A stretch of DNA of 25,434 nucleotides from Larix sibirica (lineage: Eukaryota; Streptophyta; Pinopsida; Pinales; Pinaceae): contig NWUY0304498628.1 in the NCBI GenBank assembly GCA_004151065.3, positions 1-25,434 of the forward strand, written 5' to 3'. The notes beneath the pieces were generated by a model, which made no database searches, was not told the DNA's origin, and was given only the letters and a program-made list of their open reading frames with translations. Positions 1 to 9,300 of the stretch are shown here, piece after piece. Made by a program: the position numbers and the translations under genes. Position 1 is the stretch's first letter; each line of letters opens with the position of its first letter.

Positions 1-560
1 GCCCTATGTTCGCCTAATGTGATGCCTACTGTACTAAGGTAAAAGAATAGATATTATATAGTGTTAGGAAGCCAGCCTTAGTTCCCTCTTTCATATAACA
101 AAGAGAAGCAATACCATAACTAGAATAAAAACCATGCCCCGGATGTATCCGTTGAGATGATGTCTACTGGTAGAATATGTTATATGAAATGCCTTATAGT
201 AATGGGTGGGATGGTAATGGGTGGCGGCATCATATATGATGGATGGATCAATGAACACCGACGAAAAGAAAAGAAATATTTCCGGTTGAGTGCAATATAT
301 ATATATTGGATCGATTCGTTCACCTTATATAATCTATATGCGCTTGACAATACTAACTACGAAGCGAACGTATGTGAGTAGAGTCTGTCATATCAGAAAG
401 AACTTCACTATACGCCCGTGGGTTGAGTTAAATTCAATTATATGGGGCTCCCTCCTTATTTACGATGCTAGTTGTGCTAGTTGGTGTGATTTCAGCAAGG
501 TGAAACCTTCCCCTCCTCCCCGGCCTGTGCTCTGTTCCCTTAGCCTTGTAGGGTAGGTTC
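1..560. other. Gene-free flank
   Basis: I see no recognisable gene here. The stretch contains two short overlapping open frames (74 and 88 codons), but neither has a domain, a recognisable motif or a biased composition that would support coding. A short TA-dinucleotide run lies near 296-306. The sequence looks like intergenic DNA. Confidence 0.5.
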
Positions 561-597
561 CCCAATCCTTGAGGTGTTGCCAGCCCCGGTATAGCTC

Positions 598-616
598 CCG
601 TCGTTGTGGTCGACGG
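598..616 (+). other. Small perfect hairpin
   Basis: CCGTCG (598-603) is the exact reverse complement of CGACGG (611-616), with a 7-base loop TTGTGGT between them. It is a stable six-pair GC-rich stem. No gene flanks it, so a role as a transcript end or processing signal is only a possibility. Confidence 0.4.
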
Positions 617-681
617 TGTGGTTCAAGTCAATCAGTAGGTGTTCCTGACACAGTGAAGGAATAAAGTCCTATGGGCATTCT

Positions 682-756
682 AGTTACTAGGGAAGCGTTG
701 GTTTTTAATATGTTCTACATACAGTCCAGTTACTAGGCTAGGGAAGCGTTGGTTTT
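682..756 (+). repeat. Direct repeat pair with 5-bp indel
   Basis: AGTTACTAGGGAAGCGTTGG begins at 682 and recurs at 728-756 with five extra bases inside (AGTTACTAGGCTAGGGAAGC...). Both copies continue into GGTTTT. The offset is 46 bp. The extra bases look like a small CTAGG/GCTAG duplication. The pair is typical of local slippage or illegitimate recombination in non-coding DNA. Confidence 0.75.
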
Positions 757-950
757 CCATATTCCCTCAGTGGTTTTTCTTTTTTAAGGGGGTGTCTCCT
801 GCAGAGTAAGCAAGATCGGATTGACAGATTGCCTTACCTAACATAGATAAACGTGATGAGAAGGCAATTTCATTAATAAGAGATTCATTTGAGTACCTTT
901 GATGGAGGCGGACCCTCAAAAAAAAGTAAGACCAGGAGGGGTGAGGTACG

Positions 951-1277
951 AACCCGCTCCCACGACCAAAAAGAGGGGGGATGGTTCCCGCTAAATCTAA
1001 AAGCGATTGATACCATACTGCCTGTTATAATGAAACCTTTTTCATTGGGATTCTTACCAAATCAGAAATCACTCTCTGCGCCCGAATGTATGTTGTCCCC
1101 TACCCTAAACTGAGGGTTTTTTTAATTCAAAACCGCAAATGTGGAAATTGAAAGTCTTTTCTTTCCAACCAAGTGTGTGCCTGGGCCGAACCTGGTAGGT
1201 CATTTAGAAATACATCTTGTCTGTTGGTAACTTGGGGGTAATATACAAACCTGCACCCCTGACCAAAGAAGGGGGGG
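951..1277 (+). repeat. Diverged direct repeat pair (951-980, 1247-1277)
   Basis: A block reading AACCCGCTCCCACGACCAAA followed by a purine run ending in GGGGGG at 951-980 is echoed at 1247-1277 (AAACCTGCACCCCTGACCAA followed by a G run). The order of elements is the same: a pyrimidine-rich half, the word GACCAAA, then a purine run. Roughly three quarters of positions match. The 270 bases between the copies hold no recognisable gene. Confidence 0.45.
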
Positions 1278-1289
1278 GTGGGGAACTTA

Positions 1290-1682
1290 TCCTCTCTCGG
1301 CGGGTATGATCAACTATTGCTAGTACCTTATGGCTAGTCCTCCTGGCTCTTTACTGGTGGATTTGGGCAGTTGTTGTCCGTTGGACCACCCCTAGATTTA
1401 CATCTTTGCTCTATGTAAACACGATTTTGAATCTCTTTTTATATCTATCCCCTATTAAGCCCTGTGATCCTCATGTTTTACCAAGCCACTAGGCACACGC
1501 GAGGCAGGTCCCGCTTGAACCGGTTCAGTTTGAAAAGCTTTGCCATTGTGCAAAGGCGTGCTCCTTAGTCTGTCTTTCTCTCCCGACCCCTGTAGGGCTG
1601 GTCGAGTGTCGCTGCTGGCTGGTGGGTGGCCTAGCTGGTCTTGCTGGGATGGGCTGGCTGGATGGTACAACTAGCTTAAGCG
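1290..1682. other. Gene-free spacer
   Basis: No gene is recognised. The minus strand has two overlapping open frames of 71 and 65 codons (1455-1722) in different frames, both proline/serine-rich in translation because of the repeated word CTGGCTGG/CTGGTGGG at 1613-1665. That composition explains the lack of stops without invoking a gene. Confidence 0.45.
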
Positions 1683-1880
1683 GGTGGGAAATTGAGAAAG
1701 CTTTGTGGGCGTATCCAGACAATCGAAAGAGTTGAACCTGCTCGACGAAGGTGGGTGCGTAAGCACGCTCGACTGATAGGGAGAGGAAAATTGACTAACG
1801 GAAGTGGGCGTCTACAGACGAGAGAAAGGTTTAACCGGCCCTTAGAAGGTGGATTGGATGTGTTGGGCGAATGACCGGAG
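1683..1880 (+). repeat. Diverged tandem dimer, about 99-bp unit
   Basis: The first unit (1683-1781) and the second (1782-1880) align with a constant 99-bp offset. GGGAAATTGAG matches GAGGAAAATTGA, GTGGGCGTATCCAGAC (from 1705) matches GTGGGCGTCTACAGAC (from 1804), GAAAGAGTTGAACCTG matches GAAAGGTTTAACCGG, and GAAGGTGG appears in both. The first unit holds a small GTGC-GTAA-GCAC hairpin at 1755-1766. A 60-codon open frame crosses the dimer but has no recognisable domain. Confidence 0.65.
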
Positions 1881-2148
1881 CTGGATGTTGGGCGACTTGG
1901 TTTTTGAAGGTAAAAATGATCCCATTTGCAAGTTGCCTAAGTATAATGATCAGATGAATGGGCTAGTCATTTCTCCTCTATTCAAGTGAAGCAAGAGCAG
2001 GTAAATGGACTCATTTCTTTCATAAGCCATCCACCAGTCATTTCTACTCCGTGAATCACCCCTAGACCCCTTATTAATATCCCACTGCTTTCTCCTCTGT
2101 AAAGGTACACATTCTTCACTTCAAATGCATCTCCATTGAATGACCAAA
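1881..2148. other. Gene-free spacer
   Basis: No open frame, RNA gene or repeat is recognised between the 99-bp dimer and the AT-rich repeat block. Confidence 0.4.
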
Positions 2149-2152
2149 TGGT

Positions 2153-3700
2153 GATCGTACCCTAATTGAAGAATATCGTATTATAATGTGATTACAATAG
2201 CGATTCAATGGGCGAGTATAACCCAATAGGTCAGAGTGTCAGATCGTGAATTCGAAAACACGGGGTAGACGATCTTCATAGATCGATGATGAGAGCGCGC
2301 GTTGACTCATATATAAGATAGATCAAATATGAAAGCGGTCGACCGCTCAACAAAAAAGAAAGGCGTAATTACATATATAATGAGATATATCTCTATGCGA
2401 AGGCTTTGAAAGGAAGAAGAAAGATAGTGAACGGCCCTATCAATGAAATCAATTCTTCTCGAAATTATGAGATTGCATAATTACATAAATAACGAATGAC
2501 TGAAAGGCATCTGAAGCATTCAAAAGGTTTAGAACATATAGCTATATACGAAAAATTACGATGCTAATGCTATTTGTTAGTTCAATATCATCCGTAAACT
2601 TTATGCTCAAAATTGAATAGATCATTACTCGATTAAAAGAGTTTTGTCCACGTGGGGGCAGAAGGTAAAGAGGACTGGCTCCCTCCTATCAATCAAAAAC
2701 CAATGGAAATTCCAATTCCAGCTTAATGGGTGGAGAAGCACGAATAGCTCTACCCACTCGGTAACATCATCGGGTTAACTCCGTTTTGGGCGGGCGACAG
2801 GAGAAAATTGATGGACCGCTCGCGGTCAGCCGTTCGGTGAATTCCCCGGCTTGAATGATTCCCCCCCCCTCCTCCCTCCCCATTATGCATGATATCAAAA
2901 TTATATCAAAATTATATAAAGATTATAAGCAATAATGTGTTTATGGGTGTGGGCATGAGTCAGGGACACCAGTAGCAAACGGTAACTCTGGTATCTTTTA
3001 TATATGTAATTATGCTAGATTCGGTATGGAAGAAAACTGGATTCGGCGTTCGTTGTATTCCAGGAATTATTTATATATGTAATAACACTAGGTGATTTGA
3101 TGCGATCCGAAAGCGGCATAAGACGATTTCACGTATCGAGGGCACAGAGTGGATCGGGTGTTTTTCCCGTCTGAAAATGATGCCCGCCCGGACATTTTAG
3201 ATCGTCGTGCAAAGCCCAGGCGTTAGATTTTGGCGACTTTCTCTAAGTTGCATCAGGTTGACGAAATTAGAGACGAATAGATGAAACTTCAGTAATTTAT
3301 TCCAATCATTTTTTATTACTTTATTATATGTAATTATGCAAGATTCGGTATGGAATAAAACTGGAATAACACTAGATTCGTGATTTTATGTGATCCGAAA
3401 GCGTTAAACTAATGCCCTTTCGCTTGAAAATGAGTTCTTCCAGTCATTATTTATATATGTAATTACGCTTTTCGTGATCTTATGCGACGTGATACATCTA
3501 TCTCCAACCAGGATTGATTCTATTTCGAGATACATATATGATCTCAGTTTCTCTAACTGTGTGAAGAGTTGGCTTTGATGGGAAAGTAAATCCTTTGACA
3601 ATGCTGCTATTACATATGTAATTGTTCGAATCATCGATCGTACCCTAATAGGAGAATATATCATCTACAAAGAGATATCTCATTATATATCTGTATTCCC
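2153..3700. repeat. AT-rich block with dispersed repeated motifs
   Basis: Several related copies of one motif lie in this block. The copy at 2996-3115 has TATATATGTAATTATGCTAG, then ATTCGGTATGGAAGAAAACTGG, and later AATAACACTAGGTGATTTGA and GATCCGAAAGCG. The copy at 3321-3403 has the same elements in the same order, but about 40 bases between AACTGG and AATAACAC are missing. A shorter copy lies at 3446-3490. Two further words repeat across the block: GATCGTACCCTAAT followed by GAAGAATAT or GGAGAATAT (2153-2176 and 3636-3659), and CGTAATTACATATATAATGA near 2364, which reads in inverse orientation near 3452-3467 and 3672-3690. The block also holds a run of nine C followed by CTCCTCCCTCCCC near 2861-2881. 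No gene is recognised. Confidence 0.7.
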
Positions 3701-4345
3701 GATTCCTCCTTTCCTGGCTAAAGCATGATAAGAAACAGTTAAGTCAAGATGTAGTCGGTAGTTTCATCTGATCCTGGGTCTCTGGCTGTACCTCCTAAGC
3801 ATTCATTCATCAAGTGGTTGGCAGCACTCCAAATTGGGTGAAGGGAGTAATAAAGGTAAGGGTTAGGTTGTATGATCCGGTCCTGTCCTGATAAGAGGTA
3901 AATAGGAGTACTTCCTAAGCGATTAATTAATAAAGTTAGGGCTACTAGTTCTAGGTCATAAAGTGGGTGGGTAGTGTATAGGAGGGACTAAGTTTCTGAG
4001 GTCTATTTCTAGGGCAATAGTTAGTTGATAATTCCTAACTATTCTCCGGCCGGTCAAATCTTATTAATAGTGGTACCCAGCATATAAATAAAGTAAGTTT
4101 TATTTCTGGACGCTGGTGAATGCTGTCTGGAAGGCGGCGTAAGAGCTCTATAGCTAGTGAAGCCGTTCCGTTTGGGGCAAAGGTAAGTTGTGAAAGTGGT
4201 TTAAACAGGTGGGTAGTTGGTAATAAATCATAAAGGTAGAGAGGTGCGCAAGCAAGAGTGCCTAGCAACTAAGTATTTCTGGCTGAAGCAAGAGGCTCAG
4301 GCATCCAAGGGTAGGTTGTTTGGAAAGCAAGTTAAGCCAGGCAAG
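3701..4345. other. Gene-free spacer, possibly eroded element
   Basis: No protein family is recognised in either strand. A 77-codon minus-strand open frame (4035-4268) runs toward the downstream end of the Gypsy A-like repeat at 4346-4494, so this stretch may be a further eroded part of the same element family. I see no diagnostic motif, so this is inference only. Confidence 0.3.
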
Positions 4346-4494
4346 TCAAGCCAAGTCAGGCCTGGCAAGGAAGATCAAGTCAGGCCAGTATCTCTCCATA
4401 GGGTATCATCCTGATTTATTTATAGTTAAAGGGTAAAAGATGGGTCTCAATCACTTTCATCCTTTAACTATTATAATTGGAATTGGGCTACCCA
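4346..4494 (-). repeat. Second copy of the Gypsy A protease-flank segment
   Basis: This segment resembles 5879-6018, which lies just downstream of the protease of Gypsy relic A on the minus strand. Shared landmarks on the plus strand, in order, are AAGTCAGGCCT, ATCTCCATA, ATATCATCCTG or GTATCATCCTG, a TAAATCACCTTC-like word and an ACTATTAAT-like word. On the minus strand both translate to a short QDD-x-LWR signature in the same order. The catalytic part of the protease itself is not present here. It is a partial duplication or a second insertion of the same family. Confidence 0.6.
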
Positions 4495-4715
4495 TTAAAG
4501 GATTCAAGTAGCAATACAACGTACTCAAAAGGAAAGAACCAAGTGACTTGCTATCGCTCATCAGAGATCCTGCCTGGAAACACAATAGTTACCCTCAAGC
4601 ATATACCTTCAAATTCACTTTCAAATAAATGTAAGGAAATCTATCTAGCACCTTATTCAACCGCGCTCAGAACACATTGAAAAACCTTTCATCTTACTCT
4701 ATTTCACCATGAGCC

Positions 4716-5099
4716 CAATTGATTAGCCAGCGAATATAGATGTACCAGACAGAATCCCATTGAGCTATAGCAAGCTACTTTGATAATGGCTCTGCATCAT
4801 TTCACACCACAGGATAGAAAGCTTTTTCAAAACCAAAATATAAACGCAGCCAGTAAATAGAGGAACTTCCCTACATTTTTACTTACTTTTTTCTTTCGTG
4901 TACACCCCTTGCCCTCCCTTTGGTCAAGCAAGCCTTTCCTTTTTAATAGCTTTTTCCAAGGTCTAATGGACAGAATTACGTTGAGCGAGAGCGAGCTACT
5001 TAGAGACCAGCTATCTTTCATATAACACCACAAATATTGAGAGACACGCTTTTCATTCAATTTATTAGCCAGCAAATAAAGGTATACCAAGCAGGATTT
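4716..5099 (+). repeat. Diverged direct repeat pair, 342-bp offset
   Basis: CAATTGATTAGCCAGCGAAT (4716 onward, to about 4757) and CAATTTATTAGCCAGCAAAT (5058 onward, to about 5099) continue as GATGTACCAGACAGAAT and GGTATACCAAGCAGGAT. About three quarters of the 42 positions match. An 87-codon minus-strand open frame (4827-5090) spans the gap but carries no recognised domain. The pair is probably a diverged duplication in intergenic DNA. Confidence 0.6.
4905..4946 (+). repeat. One arm of a long-distance inverted repeat
   Basis: The word CCCCTTGCCCTCCCTTTGGT, continuing CAAGCAAGCCTTTCCTTTTTAA, is nearly the reverse complement of 20032-20074, differing by a few bases. A shorter relative, CCTTGCCCTCCTATCGTCGA, lies near 5630-5650. 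The other arm lies just upstream of the gag region of Gypsy relic C. Confidence 0.7.
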
Positions 5100-5310
5100 C
5101 GTAGAGCAATAACGAATCGTCTAGAAACCGAGACATTGCTGCTTCTAGGAGGTCAGTTAGCCAGCCATATTTTTAGGAGGATGGCCCCCAAGATAGGTTG
5201 CTTCTTGACCAGCAGGATATGTTTGGGTAGCGTCACGATAACTACTTGCTTACCCAGTTAAAGATAGCGTCTGTCCCTTGGTCGTCCATTAAGTGCATCC
5301 CTTAGTTCTT
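5100..5310. other. Gene-free spacer
   Basis: The 74-codon plus-strand open frame at 5037-5261 overlaps the repeat at 5058-5099 and has no recognisable motif. No other feature is seen. Confidence 0.35.
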
Positions 5311-5536
5311 ACTAAGCTCCCAGAAAGGCATGTTCAGGGTAGCAATCACAATAGCACTTTTATATAACTACTAGCTCCCGGCAGGGGTTGTTCAGGTAAT
5401 GTCCCTTAGGTTCTGGTCATGTTCCTTGGGCTGAATCACTAACTGTTCCGGCTATATAATGTAATGCTCCCTTTTTTGGGCACGGTAGCACTTTAGATAA
5501 ACTACCAGCTCTTGGCAGGGAATGCTTTGGATAGTG
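5311..5536 (+). repeat. Three diverged direct repeats
   Basis: The clearest pair is 5351-5401 (ATAGCACTTTTATATAACTA, then CTAGCTCCCGGCAGGGGTTG) and 5485-5536 (GTAGCACTTTAGATAAACTA, then CCAGCTCTTGGCAGGGAATG). Both end in a TTCAGGTAATG/TTTGGATAGTG-like word. A truncated third copy at 5311-5343 keeps only the second half (CTAAGCTCCCAGAAAGGCAT, then GTTCAGGGTAGC). The first pair is offset by 134 bp. No gene is seen. Confidence 0.65.
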
Positions 5537-5878
5537 TATTTTTGTGAGCTCAGGGAAGGATTGGGAAGCCTGAAAGAAGTTTTTTTAAGTTGCATTTATC
5601 CTCTCCTCATTTAGAGCGTGCTTGCGCATCCTTGCCCTCCTATCGTCGAGCAAGTAATAAATTACTCCTAATTTTATAATTTTGCATAGAGATCCAACCC
5701 TAAACTTCGAGCCCTGCAGAATGAGCCGGATTGAACTCACTTAATCCATGTTTATTTATCGGGGACCTGTCTTTACTTTTATTTGTAAAATCACTTTATT
5801 TAGCCCTCTCCTTTTAGTCGAGACCTCCTTCCGTCGGACCTCGCAGTGTTCGCTTTTTTCATCCTCCTTTTTCCAACA

Positions 5879-6018
5879 AGTTAAGTCAGGCCTAGCAATA
5901 AAAATATACCAAGTATAGTCATCTCCATAAAATATCATCCTGGTCTACCTCTCATGCTAGAAAGGAGCGGATCTAAATCACCTTCGTTCTATCACTATTA
6001 ATCGTGGTTGCCCTATCT
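5879..6018 (-). repeat. Gypsy A protease-flank segment (first copy)
   Basis: This is the segment directly downstream of the Gypsy A protease remnant on the minus strand. It matches 4346-4494 in the same orientation, with the landmarks listed there. A minus-strand open frame of 60 codons (5756-5938) begins inside it, but shows no recognisable reverse-transcriptase motif, so the element's pol gene is not detectable beyond the protease. Confidence 0.6.
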
Positions 6019-6272
6019 AGATCTTTGTAGGGCCATGTAATATTTAGTAAAAGCTTTTCCATAAAAGCCAGGGGCATTAAGGAATAAGAAGCTCCAGAGT
6101 CATAAAGGCGGCGGTTATGGAGGTGGAAATTTTTAAGCTATAGGATTATATAGAAAGGTGGAGTGAGTTGGTCGGTCCCATAAAGTATGTTTCCTACCAC
6201 TATCTTTGGGGCATCATTTTGGAGCTTTATAACATCAGCTTGTAGGGGAGCTTCATCACTAATAATAATCAT
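5973..6272 (-). pseudogene. Ty3/Gypsy aspartic protease remnant (relic A)
   Basis: On the minus strand this frame opens with a run of I, then acidic residues, and carries the retropepsin-type active-site block DSGASYSLMPLAFMEKL; the catalytic Asp codon is at 6099-6101. It is followed by an N-I-T-x-P-Y-K-D-L stretch of the kind found in plant Ty3/Gypsy proteases. The enzyme would process the Gag-Pol polyprotein of the element. One in-frame stop (6138-6140) lies before the active site and another (5973-5975) ends the frame, so it cannot be made whole. Unlike relics B and C, the DSG triad itself is intact. Assignment to Ty3/Gypsy is firm; the lineage is not determined. Confidence 0.8.
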
Positions 6273-6459
6273 ATTCTAAATTGGAGGAGGATCCTTTTCC
6301 TTTACAAATGAGACTTTGGGGCTTTAATATGAGGCTGGTCTGCAATACCTAGGAAAGAATAAACTTCTTTTCTGTGGACTGGATTTTTTATTATTTAAGA
6401 AAAAGGCATTGGAATCTTCAATTTAATAAGCTAATACCTTATATAAAATGGCGGAGGAG

Positions 6460-7017
6460 CAGAAGGGCCGGGCTCAACGACCTTGGCAGCTGGTGGAGGC
6501 CTTTTCAAAATGGCGTCTGGCTGCTGATAAACTTTATGTTGTTCAGGAGCTTTGAGATCTCCTCTGACGGGGAGTGGTGGCTACTTGGATCAGTTACTTT
6601 TGAATTTGCCTCGGCCCGGTTAGTCTTGGACATATATTTTATGGTATTCTAAAACTGCTTGGGCAAATTCATTTACCTTGTGAGACTGGAGGGATTTGGC
6701 CTCGGCCTGAGCTCATATTTCTTTCTCACCTCGGTTATGATATTATTAGAAACCATCTGTAATTGTGCAGCTGAGAAATTAAGGGGCTCATATTATAGAG
6801 TAAATAATTATTCTTCTAGAGAACCCTCCTTATGTCCCAACATTAAAAGGCCCCTTAACTCCGAAGAAGAAGAGATTATTCATTCAACCTCATCATTAGC
6901 AGGCTGAAAAAGCATGTTGAGATCTGATGACTTATCAGCTTGAGCCCCTGCTGCCCCTTGATCAAAGTATTCTTTGTAATATGTGGGAGCAGGGACCACC
7001 ATGCTTGCTTCGGCCAT
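6460..7017 (-). pseudogene. Ty3/Gypsy gag-pol linker remnant (relic A)
   Basis: One minus-strand frame from an ATG at 7015-7017 reads almost continuously to about 6481, broken by five or six in-frame stops. The first segment (6880-7017) starts MAEASMVVPAPTYYKEYFDQ and is 45 codons long. Further on, near 6670-6730, it carries a TEVRKKYELRPRPN stretch, the basic R-x-K-x-x-Y-x-L-R type of motif seen between Gag and protease in plant Gypsy polyproteins. A frameshift near 6470 leads into a proline-rich piece toward the protease at 6272. The open frames on the opposite strand (6374-6652, 6659-6907) are shadows of it. Gag capsid and zinc-knuckle regions are not visible upstream, so the element is truncated at both ends. 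Confidence 0.65.
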
Positions 7018-7311
7018 AGGAACTTGCAGAGCTTCTTGCTCAGCCTGTCGGGTTTATCTCTGTAGTACTCCTGGAGTTATTCTGAACTAGCGCTAGGGGC
7101 TTATTTTTAGCTCTAGGGGGGAGCGAGTTACGCATGTTCGGGGGGCCGGTTACATCTGCTCAGGGGTGAGGTCACCGAGTTAAATCCTTTGGAAAAAAAT
7201 TGAATCTATTAGGGAAATGGTTCTTTTTCGGCAAATAAAAAAGGCTTTTGGAGCTCGAAGTTTCCCTGATAAGTCCCTAATAATCTCAAGGTTTTATTTT
7301 AGGATTTTTGT
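7018..7311. other. Flank of Gypsy relic A
   Basis: Minus-strand translation continues upstream of the MAEAS segment for a short way (a T-R-Q-A-E-Q-E-A-L-Q stretch near 7023-7055), after which no coding signal is seen. I find no LTR boundary here. Confidence 0.35.
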
Positions 7312-7345
7312 GGTGCGAAGCTGCTCTCCCGACTTCGGAGGGGGA
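7312..7345 (+). repeat. 34-bp repeat shared with relic C
   Basis: GGTGCGAAGCTGCTCTCCCG followed by ACTTCGGAGGGGGA matches 18497-18530 at 28 of 34 positions in direct orientation. The second copy lies at the upstream edge of the protease of Gypsy relic C. The sequence includes a CTCCCGACTTCGGAGGG partial palindrome. Confidence 0.65.
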
Positions 7346-7869
7346 GGCCTTTGCATTGATTTATCATACACTCATATACATAGCTCATAACTACCCTACC
7401 TAACTCTATATAAGCTAATATGCTCTTTTATCTATCTAAGCTATTTGCGACAATTCTATAAGAAAAGGATGTAAAAGCTTAAAACAAAGGTAAGTGAGTG
7501 TATTCCATGTGTAAAGGAGAAGTGCATTTTGGATTCTTGATTTGTTAAAAGGCATAAAAGGCCAAGAGGCGAGATTGAGTGAAAGAGAGGAAATGAAACG
7601 AGTAAGGTTTTGATATTCTATATTGTATATGTATATCTAAATATTTTCAAATATTAATGAGAATGAGTATACCCTTATGAGAATATTATATGTACTTTCA
7701 ATTATATTTTGTATGTGTGGTTACCATTTCTGTCTTTGTTAATTTTTTGCAATACCTATATTTTTTAACCTCAGTGCAAGGGCATATTTGGAACCATTGC
7801 ATTCCTTGCTGCATCATTTTATCTATAAAAGCAAGAGGTTGGTGATTATAAATTTGAAAGTGAATTTCA
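7346..7869. other. AT-rich gene-free stretch before relic B
   Basis: No gene is recognised. The stretch is rich in TATATA-type words and ends where Gag-like translation of relic B starts. It would be the place to look for the 5' LTR and primer-binding site of relic B, but I could not define LTR ends or a tRNA-complementary site by eye. Confidence 0.4.
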
Positions 7870-7894
7870 AAGATTGAGGAGGCTAAAAATCGTA

Positions 7895-8690
7895 GCTATG
7901 GCAAGAAGAGAAGGTAGAATTGTTGTGAACAGAGAATTGTAAAAATTAATAAGGATAATTTCTAAATTGGAAACAAGACAACAAAGTAGTTAAGCCAAAG
8001 CCAAAAGTAGAATCCCAAAACTAGCCCAGTGGATCAATTTATTGAAGAGAAAAAGTGAAGACAAAGTTGAAGTTTTACATAATGATGGAAGCTTACAAAG
8101 TAGAGGCACTTGTAGATTAGATCTATGAAATGGATATATATTTTTAGAATGAAGAATTAGAATACTGGAATAAGACAAAGTTTGCATGTACAAAGTTTAG
8201 TGGTCATGCTGCTATTTGGTGGGATTTTTTGCAGTGTTAGCAAGTTCACAAGGGTAATAAACTGATAAAACTTAAAGCAAGATGGTATCAAAAGGGAGGG
8301 AATTTTTATAGTTTAATATAAATAAGTGATTTTAAGATGGATGCAACATTTGAGACAGAGAGGCCACAGTATGCAAGATTATACAAAGGAATTATATAAG
8401 ATTTCCATTTGCATAGGACATAATGAGGATGGAAACTAGAGGGGTTCAATATATGTAAATAGATTGAAGTTTGTAGTCCAAGATTATATGAGCTTGCATA
8501 AGAGTAGTTTAGTGGAAGAAGCCTATCGATTAACATTGAAAGTGAAATAAAAGTTAGTGCACAAGGGCAGTAGAAGGAACCTTGGTAGTGGAAATATAAC
8601 TTTAGCACAATGTATAGAGGATTTATCCAAATAGAAGGTTTACAATATGGATGAAGGCACTGCACCTATAATAGGTAGAGTAAAAAATCG
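7895..8690 (+). pseudogene. Gag (capsid) remnant of relic B
   Basis: Three collinear pieces support Gag. A frame starting with MARREGRIVVNREL (from about 7899) gives the N-terminal part. GHAAIWWDFLQ at 8202-8234 is the W-W motif of the plant retrotransposon gag domain. At 8371-8436 a frame reads MQDYTKELYKISICIGHNED, equivalent to the Q-x-Y-x-x-E-F-x-x-L stretch of that domain, and a later frame carries a Y-V-N-R-L-K-F-V-V-Q-D-Y segment (about 8449-8490). Gag would form the virus-like particle that packages element RNA. Stops and frame changes separate the pieces. Open frames on the minus strand here (8306-8665) are shadows. Confidence 0.75.
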
Positions 8691-8745
8691 AGTAGGATTT
8701 TGAGGTACATGTTCTAATTCCAGTGGCTATAGGAGGAAGATATAT

Positions 8746-8787
8746 TGCTACACATGTCGAGATGAAGGCCTTAAATTCTTTGAATGT
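8746..8787 (+). pseudogene. CCHC zinc knuckle of relic B, His replaced
   Basis: The frame reads CYTCRDEGLKFFEC, which fits the retroviral knuckle C-x2-C-x4-H-x4-C except that the histidine is a leucine (CTT at 8770-8772, one base from CAT). A stop follows two codons later. The knuckle would bind element RNA; without the histidine, zinc coordination would be lost. Its position between Gag and protease is as expected. Confidence 0.75.
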
Positions 8788-8993
8788 CCATAGAGGGCTA
8801 GCACATGAGGTAATGAGGACAGAGCATAGTTGGCACAAGGTGAAGCATCAAGAAATAATGCAGTAGTTGCAGTGGCAGTGAAACATGGAGAGAATTGATG
8901 ATGCGTAGAGGAAAGATTGCATTAGCAAAAAAACAAATATCATAAGAATATGAGTGGCTCAAAGTAATATCTCAATAAAAAAAAATGCAAAAC

Positions 8994-9300
8994 GAAAGGT
9001 ATGTGTTATAAAGTCGTTATTAATTTTGGTGGGGCTAAGAACATGGTTACAATTGAGATGGTTAATAATTTGGGATTAGCGTGACAAAATAACCCACATC
9101 CATACAAATTAATTTCGTGTAGCATGGATATGAGGTGACTGTGACTGACCAATGTAAGGTCTCGTTTAACAATAATGAGTATAGATATGAGATTTTGTGT
9201 CATGTAATCCCTATGGATGCATGTGTCACATGTTGTTGGGTAGGTCTTTACAGTTTCATTGTTGTGCAATGCATGATTGGAGGAAGAACACATACACCAT
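8994..9300 (+). pseudogene. Aspartic protease remnant of relic B
   Basis: The frame reads VINFGGAKNMVTIEMVNNLG from 9016, aligning with the retropepsin block I-D-S/T-G-x-x-x-N-x-x-S/T of plant Gypsy elements. The catalytic Asp position is Asn (AAT at 9022-9024), so the D-S/T-G triad reads N-F-G. Downstream a P-H-P-Y-K-L segment (about 9098-9115), a VTVTDQCK-like stretch and, after a frameshift at about 9220, an H-M-L-L-G-R segment match the second half of the domain. The order and spacing make the assignment secure; the enzyme would be inactive. Confidence 0.75.

Noticed and set aside
930-970. Reverse-strand GCGGGTTCGTACC as a possible tRNA T-arm
   Set aside because: The flanking bases do not form a 5-bp T-stem or a 7-bp acceptor stem.
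1740-1790. Possible group II intron domain V around the GTAA hairpin
   Set aside because: The stem is only four pairs and the conserved domain V bulge and lower stem are missing.
3404-3664. An 86-codon minus-strand open frame
   Set aside because: It lies inside the dispersed-repeat block, and its end is built from repeat units; no domain is visible.
3701-4345. A possible RNase H or integrase piece of Gypsy A on the minus strand
   Set aside because: I could not find any catalytic or landmark motif in any frame.
6374-6907. Plus-strand open frames of 92 and 82 codons
   Set aside because: They are antisense to the Gypsy A gag-pol linker and have no domain of their own.
8306-9293. Minus-strand open frames of 119, 71 and 95 codons
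   Set aside because: They are antisense to the Gag, knuckle and protease remnants of Gypsy B.
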